13,927 bases of DNA from Cellulomonas sp. (GTDB lineage Bacteria > Actinomycetota > Actinomycetes > Actinomycetales > Cellulomonadaceae): positions 1 through 13,927 of the forward strand of contig DAIDJQ010000174.1 in assembly GCA_027451305.1 (NCBI GenBank). The letters are read 5' to 3'. This document shows, piece by piece, positions 7,222 to 13,927 of this stretch. The notes beneath the pieces are model-generated. The model saw only the letters and a list, made by a program, of their open reading frames with translations. It was not told where the DNA came from and did no database searches. Numbering within the stretch: the first letter of the stretch is position 1; the number at the start of each line of letters is the position of its first letter. A program made the translations under genes and the position numbers.

Positions 7222-9461
7222 CCGACGCGACCACCCTCCAGAACTCCTTGGCGGCGACGATCGCCGAGCACCTGGACACCTCGGCCATGCCCGTCATCCC
7301 CATCAGCGCCGAACCGCTGCCGGACGGGCGCTTCCTCGACCGTGAGCTGTCCTGGCTGGCCTTCAACCAGCGGGTGCTCGAGCTGGCCGAGGACCCGACC
7401 GTGCCGCTGCTGGAGCGGGTGCGGTTCCTGGCGATCTTCGCGTCCAACCTCGACGAGTTCTTCATGGTGCGGGTGGCGGGCCTGAAGCGGCGCATCGCCA
7501 CCGGCATCGCCGTCACCGCCGCGTCCGGCCTGTCACCGCGGCAGGTGCTGGAGGCGATCAGCGAGCGCGGGCACCAGCTGATGACCCGGCACGCCCAAGT
7601 GTTCGTCCAGCAGGTGCAGCCCGCGCTGGCGGCGGAGGGCATCACGATCGTCCGCTGGGACGACCTGGGCGACGCCGAGCAGGACCGGCTGCACAAGTAC
7701 TTCCGCCGGCAGATCTTCCCGGTGCTGACCCCGCTCGCCGTGGACCCGGCCCACCCGTTCCCGTACATCTCGGGCCTGTCGCTCAACCTGGCCGTCTCGG
7801 TGGTGAACCCGACCAGCGGCAAGGAGCACTTCGCCCGCGTCAAGGTGCCCCCGCTGCTGCCCCGGTACGTCGCGGTGGACGCCTCCGGGCGGCCCAGCGC
7901 ACCGGACCTGCAGACGGCCACGCTGGAGAAGGGTCCCACCAGCTTCGTGCCGGTCGAGGACGTGATCGCGCAGCACCTGGACTACCTGTTCCCCGGGATG
8001 GAGATCCAGGAGTTCCACACCTTCCGCGTCACCCGCAACGAGGACCTCGAGGTGGAGGAGGACGACGCGGAGAACCTGCTCAAGGCGATGGAGAAGGAGC
8101 TGCTGCGGCGGCGCTTCGGCCCGCCGGTGCGCCTCGAGCTCGCCGAGGGCACCAGCGCCCGGGTGCGCAAGCTGCTGGTCCGCGAGCTGGCGATGGCGGA
8201 CGAGGACGTCTACGAGCTGCCGGCGCCGCTGGACGCGACGGGCCTGAACCTGATCGCGGACCTGGACCGGTCCGCGCTGCACTACCCGACGTACGTGCCG
8301 ACCACCCACCGCCACCTCGCCGAGGTGGAGAGCGCGACGCCGACGGACATCTTCGCGGCGATCCGCGCCCGCGACGTCCTGCTGCACCACCCGTACGACT
8401 CGTTCTCCACCAGCGTGCAGGCGTTCCTGGAGCAGGCGGCGGCCGACCCGCAGGTGCTGGCGATCAAGCAGACCCTGTACCGCACGTCCGGCGACTCCCC
8501 GATCGTCGACGCCCTGATCGACGCCGCCGAGGCGGGCAAGCAGGTGCTGGCCCTGGTCGAGATCAAGGCCCGGTTCGACGAGCAGAACAACATCTCCTGG
8601 GCCCGCAAGCTCGAGCAGGCCGGTGTGCACGTGGTGTACGGCATCGTCGGGCTGAAGACGCACTGCAAGCTGTCGCTGGTGGTGCGGCAGGAGTCGGACG
8701 GCCTGCGCCGCTACAGCCACGTCGGCACGGGCAACTACCACCCCAAGACGGCCCGGATGTACACCGACCTCGGGCTGCTCACCTGCGACCCCGAGGTGGG
8801 GCAGGACCTGACCCGCCTGTTCAACCAGCTCTCCGGGTACGCCCCGAAGTCGCGGTTCCACCGGCTGCTGGTGGCACCGCGGTCGGTCCGCGCGGGTCTG
8901 GTCGAACGGATCGAGCGGGAGGCGGCAGCCGCCCGCGCCGGCCGCACGGCGTGGATCAAGATCAAGGTCAACTCGATGGTCGACGAGGCGACGATCGACG
9001 CCCTCTACCGGGCCTCCAACGCGGGCGTGGCCGTGGACATCAGCGTCCGCGGCATCTGCGCGCTGCGGCCGGGGGTTCCCGGCCTGTCGGAGAACATCCG
9101 GGTCCGCTCGATCCTAGGCCGGTTCCTGGAGCACTCGCGGGTCTTCGCGTTCGCGCACGCCGACGGCACCCCGGAGGACGGGTTCGACTTCGCCGGCCCC
9201 GAGGTGTTCATCGGCTCGGCAGACCTGATGCACTGCAACCTCGACCGTCGCGTCGAGGCCCTGGTCCGCGTGGCCGACCCGGACCACGTCGCCGAGCTGG
9301 TGGGCCTGATCGCGCTGTCCATGGACGACGGCATCTCCTCCTGGCACCTGACCGCGGACGGCACCTGGGAGCGGCACGCCACGGGCCCGGACGGGCCGCT
9401 CGCGGACATGCAGGCCGTGCTCATCGCCCGGCAGCGGCGCCGCCCCGGGCTCGGCCGGTGA
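7218..9461 (+). CDS. ppk1: Polyphosphate kinase 1
   Basis: It encodes 747 residues and reversibly polymerises the gamma-phosphate of ATP into polyphosphate. By position it aligns with the known active site of E. coli PPK: N50 in [11 protein letters not shown]422 in LYRT, R452 in KARFDE, phosphorylated H482 in GLKTHCK, H501 in [10 protein letters not shown]515, R611 in RGIC, and H639 in FLEHSRVF. The spacings 30, 30, 19 and 14 match the E. coli residues 375, 405, 435, 454 and 468. The enzyme should therefore be active. One oddity is that the conserved SAD-MHRNLDRRVE block reads [14 protein letters not shown], with C673 in place of Arg. ATG 7218 overlaps the mshD stop (ATGA). The frame is open upstream to 7083, but that lies inside mshD. 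The stop overlaps the next start as GTGA. CACGAT 6 nt before the start could be an internal promoter. Confidence 0.96.
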   Translation: MTDATTLQNSLAATIAEHLDTSAMPVIPISAEPLPDGRFLDRELSWLAFNQRVLELAEDPTVPLLERVRFLAIFASNLDEFFMVRVAGLKRRIATGIAVTAASGLSPRQVLEAISERGHQLMTRHAQVFVQQVQPALAAEGITIVRWDDLGDAEQDRLHKYFRRQIFPVLTPLAVDPAHPFPYISGLSLNLAVSVVNPTSGKEHFARVKVPPLLPRYVAVDASGRPSAPDLQTATLEKGPTSFVPVEDVIAQHLDYLFPGMEIQEFHTFRVTRNEDLEVEEDDAENLLKAMEKELLRRRFGPPVRLELAEGTSARVRKLLVRELAMADEDVYELPAPLDATGLNLIADLDRSALHYPTYVPTTHRHLAEVESATPTDIFAAIRARDVLLHHPYDSFSTSVQAFLEQAAADPQVLAIKQTLYRTSGDSPIVDALIDAAEAGKQVLALVEIKARFDEQNNISWARKLEQAGVHVVYGIVGLKTHCKLSLVVRQESDGLRRYSHVGTGNYHPKTARMYTDLGLLTCDPEVGQDLTRLFNQLSGYAPKSRFHRLLVAPRSVRAGLVERIEREAAAARAGRTAWIKIKVNSMVDEATIDALYRASNAGVAVDISVRGICALRPGVPGLSENIRVRSILGRFLEHSRVFAFAHADGTPEDGFDFAGPEVFIGSADLMHCNLDRRVEALVRVADPDHVAELVGLIALSMDDGISSWHLTADGTWERHATGPDGPLADMQAVLIARQRRRPGLGR

Positions 9462-10429
9462 GCACAGGCGCCGGGCCGGCCGTCGTCGAGGCGGCCGGCG
9501 CACTCGTGTGGCGCGTGCGCCGCGGCACCCTGCAGCTGGCTCTGGTGCACCGGCCGCGGTACCGGGACTGGTCCTGGCCCAAGGGCAAGCTGGAGCCCGA
9601 CGAGACGGCTGTCGAGGCGGCCGCCCGGGAGGTGGCCGAGGAGATCGCCCAGGACGTGGTGCTCGGCATGCCGCTGCCGTCGCAGGAGTACAAGCTGCGC
9701 GACGGGCGCATCAAGCACGTGCAGTACTGGGCGGCGCAGGTCGCCGGCCGGGCCGACGCGCCCGCCGTGCACGCCCGCCAGCCCGTGCCGCCGGCGGCCC
9801 GCACCGAGATCAACGACGTGCGCTGGTTCGACGTGGGCGACGCCGCCCGGCAGCTGACGCGGTCCTCGAACATGGTGCCGCTGGACGCGTTGGTGGACGC
9901 CTACGCCAAGCGCAGGCTGGACACCCGCGCGCTGGTGGTGGTGCGGCACGGCTCGGCCCGCAAGCGGGCCGGGTGGACCGGCACGGAGGCGAACCGCCCT
10001 CTCACCCCGGACGGCCTTCGCCAGGCCGACGCGCTCGTCCCCCTGCTCTCGGCCTTCGGGGTCACCGGGATCGTCTCCAGCGAGTGGCTGCGCTGCGCCG
10101 CGACCGTGCAGCCGTACGCGCAGGCCGCCGGCATCCCGGTGCGCACCTCCACGGCGCTCACCGAGCTCGGCCACCACGTCAGCCCCGGCCTGGTGGCTGC
10201 CGAGGTGGCCGACCTGGTGCGCGGCCGCCACGACGTGGCGCTGTGCACGCACCGTCCGGTGCTGGCCACCGTGATGGACGTCATCGCCGAGCACGCCCGT
10301 CGGCCGGTCGCGGACGAGCTGCCGACGGCGGACCCGTTCCTGCACCCCGGGGAGGTCCTCGTGGCGCACGTCGCGGAGACCGCGCCGGGGCCGCGGGTGG
10401 TGGCCACGGAGCGGCACCGGGGGCTGTGA
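9458..10429 (+). CDS. mutT1: MutT1-type Nudix hydrolase fused to a histidine phosphatase domain
   Basis: It encodes 323 residues from GTG 9458, overlapping the ppk1 stop by 4 bp (GTGA). Residues about 8-150 form a Nudix domain: [12 protein letters not shown] begins the Nudix box at G43, with E49, R57-E58 and E61-E62 all present. The usual glycine after the last Glu is A64. Residues about 158-323 form a SixA-like histidine phosphatase domain beginning [10 protein letters not shown] (R163-H164-G165), with a second His in CTHRP. This two-domain layout is that of mycobacterial MutT1, which removes oxidised guanine nucleotides (8-oxo-GTP and 8-oxo-dGTP to diphosphates, then the diphosphate to monophosphate); ppk1 is also its neighbour in mycobacteria. 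Other dinucleotide or polyphosphate-like substrates are possible for such fusions. It ends 16 bp from the convergent pit stop. Confidence 0.9.
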   Translation: MSTGAGPAVVEAAGALVWRVRRGTLQLALVHRPRYRDWSWPKGKLEPDETAVEAAAREVAEEIAQDVVLGMPLPSQEYKLRDGRIKHVQYWAAQVAGRADAPAVHARQPVPPAARTEINDVRWFDVGDAARQLTRSSNMVPLDALVDAYAKRRLDTRALVVVRHGSARKRAGWTGTEANRPLTPDGLRQADALVPLLSAFGVTGIVSSEWLRCAATVQPYAQAAGIPVRTSTALTELGHHVSPGLVAAEVADLVRGRHDVALCTHRPVLATVMDVIAEHARRPVADELPTADPFLHPGEVLVAHVAETAPGPRVVATERHRGL

Positions 10430-10445
10430 CAGCAGCGGCGCGGAC

Positions 10446-11450
10446 TCAGCCGATCAGCGGGCGGAGCAGGACGTAGCAGAGGGCCGCCACAGCAGCGGCG
10501 GCCGGGATGGTCAGCACCCAGGCCGTGGCGATGTTGCCGGCCACGCCCCAGCGCACGGCTGACATCCGCTTGGTGGCGCCGACGCCCATGATCGCCGAGG
10601 TGATCGTGTGCGTGGTGGACACAGGGGCGTGCAGCCCGACCGCGCTCAGGTACAGCAGCGCGGCGGCCACCGACTCCGCGACGAACCCCCGTGCCGGGTC
10701 GAGCTCGATGATGCGCCGGCCGAGCGTCCGCATGATGCGCCACCCGCCCGAGTACGTGCCCGCCGAGATGGCCGCCGCCGCGGCGAGCTTGACCCAGACG
10801 GGGATGCCCGTGTGCGGGTTGGCCCACCCCACGCTGATCAGCGCGATGTAGATCACGCCCATCGTCTTCTGGGCGTCCTGCAGACCGTGACCGAGCGCCA
10901 TCGCGGCCGCCGAGACGGTCTGGGCCAGCCGGAACCGGCGCAGGGTGCGGGCCGGCGGCCGGCGCCGCACCAGCCACAGCACCCCGACCATGACCAGGAA
11001 GCCGAGCACGATGCCCAGCACGGGCGAGACGACCATCGGCAGGACGACCTTGTTCACCACGGCCTTGCCGTAGATGCCGAAGCCCGCGGCCAGCCCCGCA
11101 CCGACGAGCCCGCCGATGATCGAGTGCGTCGACGACGACGGCAGCCCCAGCCGCCAGGTGATCAGGTTCCACGTGATCGCCCCGATCAGCGCGCAGACCA
11201 CCACCACGAGGGCGGCGTGCGAGGAGGCGCCGCTGAGGTCGACGATCGACTTGGCGATCGTCTCCGCCACGCCCGTGCCGAGCAGCGCGCCGGCGAAGTT
11301 CATCACCGCGGCCATGATCAGCGCGACGCGCGGCGTGAGCGCGCGGGTGGAGACGGACGTGGCGATGGCGTTCGCCGCGTCGTGGAAGCCGTTGGTGAAG
11401 TCGAACCCCAGGGCGAGCGCGACGACGACGACGACGAGCGCGACCTCCAC
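10446..11450 (-). CDS. pit: Low-affinity inorganic phosphate transporter, PiT family
   Basis: It encodes 334 residues from GTG 11450. It is an integral membrane H+ (or cation)-coupled phosphate importer. The inverted-repeat PiT signatures are visible: FTNGFHDAANAIATSVSTRAL near residues 18-38, GLPSSSTHSIIGGLVGAGLA in the middle, and PVSTTHTITSAIMGVGATKR near 275-295. About ten hydrophobic helices span the length, and the size is usual for short bacterial PiT proteins. The gene starts 6 nt after the DUF47 stop. AAGGAG within the DUF47 3' end, 12 nt before GTG, may be its ribosome site, so the two genes are almost certainly one transcript. The run of five Val codons in helix 1 is a perfect trinucleotide repeat. 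Confidence 0.95.
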   Translation of the reverse strand: MEVALVVVVVALALGFDFTNGFHDAANAIATSVSTRALTPRVALIMAAVMNFAGALLGTGVAETIAKSIVDLSGASSHAALVVVVCALIGAITWNLITWRLGLPSSSTHSIIGGLVGAGLAAGFGIYGKAVVNKVVLPMVVSPVLGIVLGFLVMVGVLWLVRRRPPARTLRRFRLAQTVSAAAMALGHGLQDAQKTMGVIYIALISVGWANPHTGIPVWVKLAAAAAISAGTYSGGWRIMRTLGRRIIELDPARGFVAESVAAALLYLSAVGLHAPVSTTHTITSAIMGVGATKRMSAVRWGVAGNIATAWVLTIPAAAAVAALCYVLLRPLIG

Positions 11451-11456
11451 CGGAGC

Positions 11457-12077
11457 TCAGGACTCCTTGACGGCGATGGTCTCGACGGTGCTGGCCACCC
11501 GCTCGAACGCGTCGGCGGCGTCCTCGAGCCTCTCGACGATCTCCTTCAGCTTCATCAGCAGGATCGGGTCGGAGATCTCCTCGAACATCTGCGCCAGCAG
11601 CTTGCGGTGGGCCTTGTCCGCCTGGTTCTCGAGGCGGTTGACCTCCACCCAGTACTCCGACAGCGAGCTCATGGAGCGCAGCCGGGGCATCGCGTCCGCG
11701 GTCAGCTCGGCCGCGCGCTGCAGCGCCTGCACCTGGTCGGCGACGCGCGGCGGCAGCCAGTCGATCTTGTACAGGACGACGAGGTCCGCGGCCTCCTCCA
11801 TCAGGTCCATGCAGTCGTCGAGGCTGGCGGCGAGCATGTAGATGTCGTCACGGTCGAACGGGGTGATGAACGTCTTGTTCAGCTGCTGCATGATCGTGTG
11901 CGTGGCCTCGTCGGCCTGGTGCTCCGCCTCGGCGAGACGCTTGCCGATCTCCTTGCGGGCCGCCCGGTCGGCGCCGAGCATCTCGGCGAGCAGGTTCGCC
12001 CCGGTGACGAGGTGCTGGGCCTGTGCGGCGAAGAGGTCGAAGTACGAGTTCTCGCGCGGTGTCAGGCGCAGACGCAC
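11457..12077 (-). CDS. DUF47 / PhoU-like phosphate transport accessory protein
   Basis: It encodes 206 residues from GTG 12077, and the whole chain is predicted helical. It has the DUF47 pattern with acidic metal-binding-type motifs: EHQADEATHTIMQQL, TFITPFDRDDIYML, LDDCMDLMEEAADLV, and a second half with VNRLENQADKAHR and LKEIVERLEDAADAFERVA. Such PhoU-like proteins are commonly encoded directly upstream of PiT transporters and are thought to modulate them; that fits here, with pit 6 nt downstream. The frame is open far upstream to 13148, but homology begins at LRLTPRENSYFDLFA. GTG 12077 has a good Shine-Dalgarno, CCGGAG (12084-12089), 6 nt upstream. It is the leader gene of the phosphate-uptake operon. 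Confidence 0.93.
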   Translation of the reverse strand: MRLRLTPRENSYFDLFAAQAQHLVTGANLLAEMLGADRAARKEIGKRLAEAEHQADEATHTIMQQLNKTFITPFDRDDIYMLAASLDDCMDLMEEAADLVVLYKIDWLPPRVADQVQALQRAAELTADAMPRLRSMSSLSEYWVEVNRLENQADKAHRKLLAQMFEEISDPILLMKLKEIVERLEDAADAFERVASTVETIAVKES

Positions 12078-12130
12078 GGCAGGCTCCGGTCGAGGAACGG
12101 GGTGCCCGGGCGAGCCGCTCGGACGCCGAC

Positions 12131-12136
12131 AGCCTA
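12131..12136 (-). promoter_or_regulatory. Likely -10 box of the DUF47-pit operon (TAGGCT)
   Basis: On the minus strand the sequence reads TAGGCT, a full match to the actinobacterial TANNNT. It lies about 53 bp before GTG 12077, which predicts a 5' leader of about 45-48 nt carrying the CCGGAG ribosome site. No TTGACA-like -35 is visible; the -35 region is instead covered by the PHO-box-like units. That is the usual layout of activator-dependent promoters. Confidence 0.5.
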
Positions 12137-12149
12137 ACGGCACGCAGAT

Positions 12150-12182
12150 GGCGGGTGGACGGCGCATGACGTGCCGGTGACG
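12150..12182 (-). promoter_or_regulatory. Candidate PHO box: three contiguous 11-bp units
   Basis: Read on the minus strand, three 11-base units abut exactly: CGTCACCGGCA (12172-12182), CGTCATGCGCC (12161-12171) and GTCCACCCGCC (12150-12160). By eye they match 8, 8 and 9 of 11 positions of the actinobacterial PhoP direct-repeat consensus G(G/T)TCAYYYR(G/C)G. The last unit ends 13 bp before the TAGGCT -10 and so covers the -35 position, as known PHO boxes do. The downstream genes are a phosphate transport pair. PhoP itself is not in this window. Confidence 0.4.
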
Positions 12183-12412
12183 GCGCCGTGCAGCCGCGCC
12201 GCGCGGCGGCCGACCGGCACGAGAACGCCGAGGCGGTAGGTGCGTCGGGCCGCAGAGCGCCTCTCGGCGCGTGGCCGCTCGAAGCGGCGAAAAGTGGAGC
12301 CCGGGGCTACCGCGGCCCGACGCCCGTCCAGTGTAAGCACGCCCGATCGGAGGGCCACCGGCGGTCCGTCGCCGCACGGCGCCGGCCGCCGCGACCGAGC
12401 GCGGCACCCACG
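12183..12412. other. Gene-poor stretch upstream of the phosphate operon promoter
   Basis: Together with the promoter, this makes a 335 bp stretch without a convincing gene. A 74-codon frame (12134-12358, minus) is Arg/Ala-rich and unconvincing. Two neighbouring perfect hairpins are visible: GCGCC/GGCGC with a 4-base loop near 12260-12275, and GCCGCT/AGCGGC with a 3-base loop near 12282-12297. Neither has a T-run on its downstream side; GAAAAG follows on the plus strand. On the minus strand TACACT (12330-12335) matches TANNNT and could be a second, distal promoter giving a leader of about 245 nt that contains both hairpins. No tRNA-like fold was found. Confidence 0.3.
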
Positions 12413-13111
12413 TCAGTCGAGCGTGCCGGCCCGCCAGGAGCGGGCCGCGTCGGCGAGCTCCTCGGCTGTCCTGACCAGGGCGGACGCACCCTGCGTCTGC
12501 CGGGCGGCAGCCGACGGGTCGGCCAGGTCGAGGTGGTCGGCGTCGAGCGCAGCGCCCGCGGCGAGCACGCGGCAGAACGCGGCCGCCCGCTCCAGCGCCA
12601 CCGCGAGGTCGCCGGAGTACACCCCGCCGAGCACCTCGTCGGCCGCGCGGCGCACGTCCTGCGGGCCGGGCGGGGTCACCACGCCGGCCACGACGTCCTG
12701 GACCGGGGCCACGACCATCCCCTGGCGGTACCGGTCCGCAACGGTCTGCGGGTCGCGACGCACCCACTCGCGGAGCAGGTAGAGCCGCCACAACGCCCCC
12801 GGCAGCGTGCCGGCGGGGCTGTGCGACCAGAGGTCCGCGACGACGTCGAGCCCCTCGTCCTCCACCAGGGCGGTCAGCCGGGCGAGCACCGTGGGGTCGT
12901 CGCTGGCGCGGCCACGGTGCACCAGCACCTGGGCGGTGGCGTGCGCCACCTCGTCGCGCAGCCGGGGGTCCGACGCGTCGGGCAGCCCGTCCGTCGACGA
13001 CGGGTCCACCAGCACCGGACGGTGGTGGCGCGCCCCTCCGCGCCCGGGCCCGCCGCCGGCGCCCGTGGGCTCGCCGGGCGAGGGGGCACCCGTCCCGGGC
13101 TCGTCGGACAT
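12413..13111 (-). CDS. Conserved actinobacterial-type protein of unknown function
   Basis: It encodes 232 residues from ATG 13111. I do not recognise a named family. Residues 1-45 are Gly/Pro/Ser-rich and probably disordered. The rest looks soluble and mostly helical, with LVEDEGLDVVADLWSHSPAG, then LPGALWRLYLLREWVRRDP (the most motif-like segment, around residues 105-124), then DRYRQGMVV, and a C-terminal helical part ending SWRAGTLD. There is no signal peptide or membrane helix. ATG 13111 is preferred because ATCGGCC-type sequence with an AT-ending hexamer lies 7 nt upstream; in-frame ATG 13123 has GGGAG immediately adjacent, too close to act as a ribosome site. The frame continues to 13723 but only as a shadow. 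It lies 98 bp downstream of the NERD gene. The style resembles proteins widely conserved next to phosphate or DNA genes in actinobacteria, but no function is claimed. Confidence 0.75.
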   Translation of the reverse strand: MSDEPGTGAPSPGEPTGAGGGPGRGGARHHRPVLVDPSSTDGLPDASDPRLRDEVAHATAQVLVHRGRASDDPTVLARLTALVEDEGLDVVADLWSHSPAGTLPGALWRLYLLREWVRRDPQTVADRYRQGMVVAPVQDVVAGVVTPPGPQDVRRAADEVLGGVYSGDLAVALERAAAFCRVLAAGAALDADHLDLADPSAAARQTQGASALVRTAEELADAARSWRAGTLD

Positions 13112-13151
13112 GCGGCCGATCATCTCCCGCGGCACCGGCACGGACCAACCG

Positions 13152-13180
13152 CCCGGCCCCTGAGCACCGCTCCGGCCGGG
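13152..13180 (-). terminator. Perfect 7+4 bp hairpin between the NERD gene and the unknown gene
   Basis: CCCGGCC (13152-13158) pairs with GGCCGGG (13174-13180). Inside, GAGC (13162-13165) pairs with GCTC (13169-13172) around a 3-base loop. The structure sits 30 bp after the stop of the NERD gene and about 40 bp before the next start. There is no T-run after it on the minus strand, so it would be a U-less actinobacterial-type terminator or an attenuating stem. It separates the two genes transcriptionally if functional. Confidence 0.4.
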
Positions 13181-13209
13181 GACGCGCCCGTCGCTCGTCC
13201 TCGGCCCGT

Positions 13210-13923
13210 TCAGCCCATCCAGGTGGTGCGCCGGCGAGCCACCTTGGCCAGCGCCGCCACCCGGGCGTCGTCCAGCACGGTCGGCATCCGCCGGAACACC
13301 GCGGGGACCTCGCTGCGCGGCACGGCCAGCGGGTCGCTCGGGCTGACGGCGACGTCCAGGTCGAGCTCGCCCTGCAGCACCAGGACCCCCCGCACGTGGA
13401 TCTGCGCGCAACCGGCCGCCATCAGCCGGTCCTGGGTGCGTGTCGCCTCGAGCCGGCAGTCCCGCAGATAGCTGACCGGCCGGCCGGACACGGTCACCGC
13501 TCGCCCGCGAGCGCGCACACGCTCCCCCGGGTGCCGACGCTCGGTGACGGTGAACAGTCCCCCGGGGCCGATCAGCAGGTGCTCGAGCAGGCTCCCCTGG
13601 CGCCCGAGCGGGACGTCGTGGACCGCCTCCCAGCCCTCCTCGGCCAGCCTGTCCAGGCGCTGGGTCACGGAGCTGCCGCGCTGCGCACCGGCGCCGGTCG
13701 CGTGCACGCTCGCACCCAGCCACTCCTCGACGGCGGCATCGAGCCGCCGGAGGTCCTCCTGGGCCCGGAGGGTCGCGGTGGGCAGCACGAGCTCGGTCAC
13801 GTCGGCCCGCAGGAACTCCTGCGCGGCCCGGCGCAGCTCGGCCTCCATGGCGGGGTCGACCGCGACCACCTCGCCGGACTGCAGGTCGACCGAGCCGAGC
13901 GGGCGGCCGCTGTCCTGGGTCAC
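13210..13923 (-). CDS. NERD (nuclease-related) domain protein, possibly inactive
   Basis: It encodes 237 residues from GTG 13923. The frame is still open to the right edge (TAC precedes the GTG), so the true start may lie outside the window. Residues about 1-85 form a helical N-terminal part. From about 90 a NERD-like fold follows: TQRLDRLAEEGWEAVHDVPL, GSLLEHLLIGPGGLFTVTERR (112-130), then GRPVSYLRDCRLEATRTQDRLM and a beta-strand region VRGVLVLQGEL. In the usual family pattern the strand after GPGG reads like VIDxK, with Asp and Lys as part of a restriction-endonuclease-like site. Here it is VTERR, so Asp is T127 and Lys is R129, and the nuclease activity is doubtful. It could be a DNA-binding or scaffold derivative. 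The C-terminus is basic (VARRRTTW). The call rests on the central motif only. Confidence 0.68.
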   Translation of the reverse strand: MTQDSGRPLGSVDLQSGEVVAVDPAMEAELRRAAQEFLRADVTELVLPTATLRAQEDLRRLDAAVEEWLGASVHATGAGAQRGSSVTQRLDRLAEEGWEAVHDVPLGRQGSLLEHLLIGPGGLFTVTERRHPGERVRARGRAVTVSGRPVSYLRDCRLEATRTQDRLMAAGCAQIHVRGVLVLQGELDLDVAVSPSDPLAVPRSEVPAVFRRMPTVLDDARVAALAKVARRRTTWMG

Positions 13924-13927
13924 GTAG

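Noticed and set aside
12282..12297. GCCGCT/AGCGGC hairpin as an intrinsic terminator
   Set aside because: No T-run on the downstream side of either strand, and no upstream gene ends close enough to need it.
12134..12358. 74-codon minus-strand frame in the gap before DUF47
   Set aside because: Arg/Ala-rich, overlaps the promoter and PHO-box-like units, no ribosome site and no recognisable motif.
1..13927. Mobile elements, CRISPR arrays, tRNA or rRNA genes
   Set aside because: No transposase or integrase motifs, no regularly spaced repeats, and no tRNA-like TTCRA arm or rRNA segments were seen on either strand.

Overview
The window is uniformly very GC-rich (about 73 % by eye) and carries mycothiol synthase (MshD), a MutT1-type Nudix/histidine-phosphatase fusion beside ppk1, and an aminoacyl-phosphatidylglycerol-synthase-like protein with a short membrane domain. 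Together these point to the chromosome of an actinobacterium. A Micrococcales / Cellulomonas-like host is my inference from protein style and gene order. I see no insertion sequence, prophage, CRISPR array, rRNA or tRNA. Long antisense open frames are common, as expected at this GC, and were discarded.

Left region (1-4873): an envelope-lipid module. On the minus strand, a six-helix membrane protein with a C-terminal DUF2156 (MprF/LysX-type) domain overlaps by four bases (ATGA) with a DMT/EamA-like multi-helix protein that runs off the left edge. Divergent from them, across a roughly 50 bp shared promoter gap, lies a tandem pair of paralogous membrane-anchored alpha/beta-hydrolases of the esterase-D/antigen-85 type. 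Known families suggest a synthase, a candidate translocator and two candidate extracytoplasmic hydrolases acting on one modified lipid. This is the most interesting hypothesis here, and it is inference.

Middle region (4947-10429): a minus-strand flavin monooxygenase-like gene is divergent from a compact plus-strand operon mshD-ppk1-mutT1, whose three genes overlap by 4 bp at each junction (ATGA, then GTGA). It covers thiol synthesis, polyphosphate synthesis and nucleotide-pool cleaning.

Right region (10446-13927): a minus-strand DUF47 (PhoU-like)-pit pair for phosphate uptake converges on mutT1 with only 16 bp between stop codons. In front of DUF47 is a TAGGCT -10 box preceded by three contiguous 11-bp units that resemble an actinobacterial PHO box. 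Further right are a conserved protein of unknown function and a NERD-domain protein with altered active-site residues, separated by a perfect 7+4 bp hairpin.

Many start codons lack a Shine-Dalgarno sequence and instead have an A/T-ending hexamer exactly 6-7 nt upstream, which suggests leaderless transcription.
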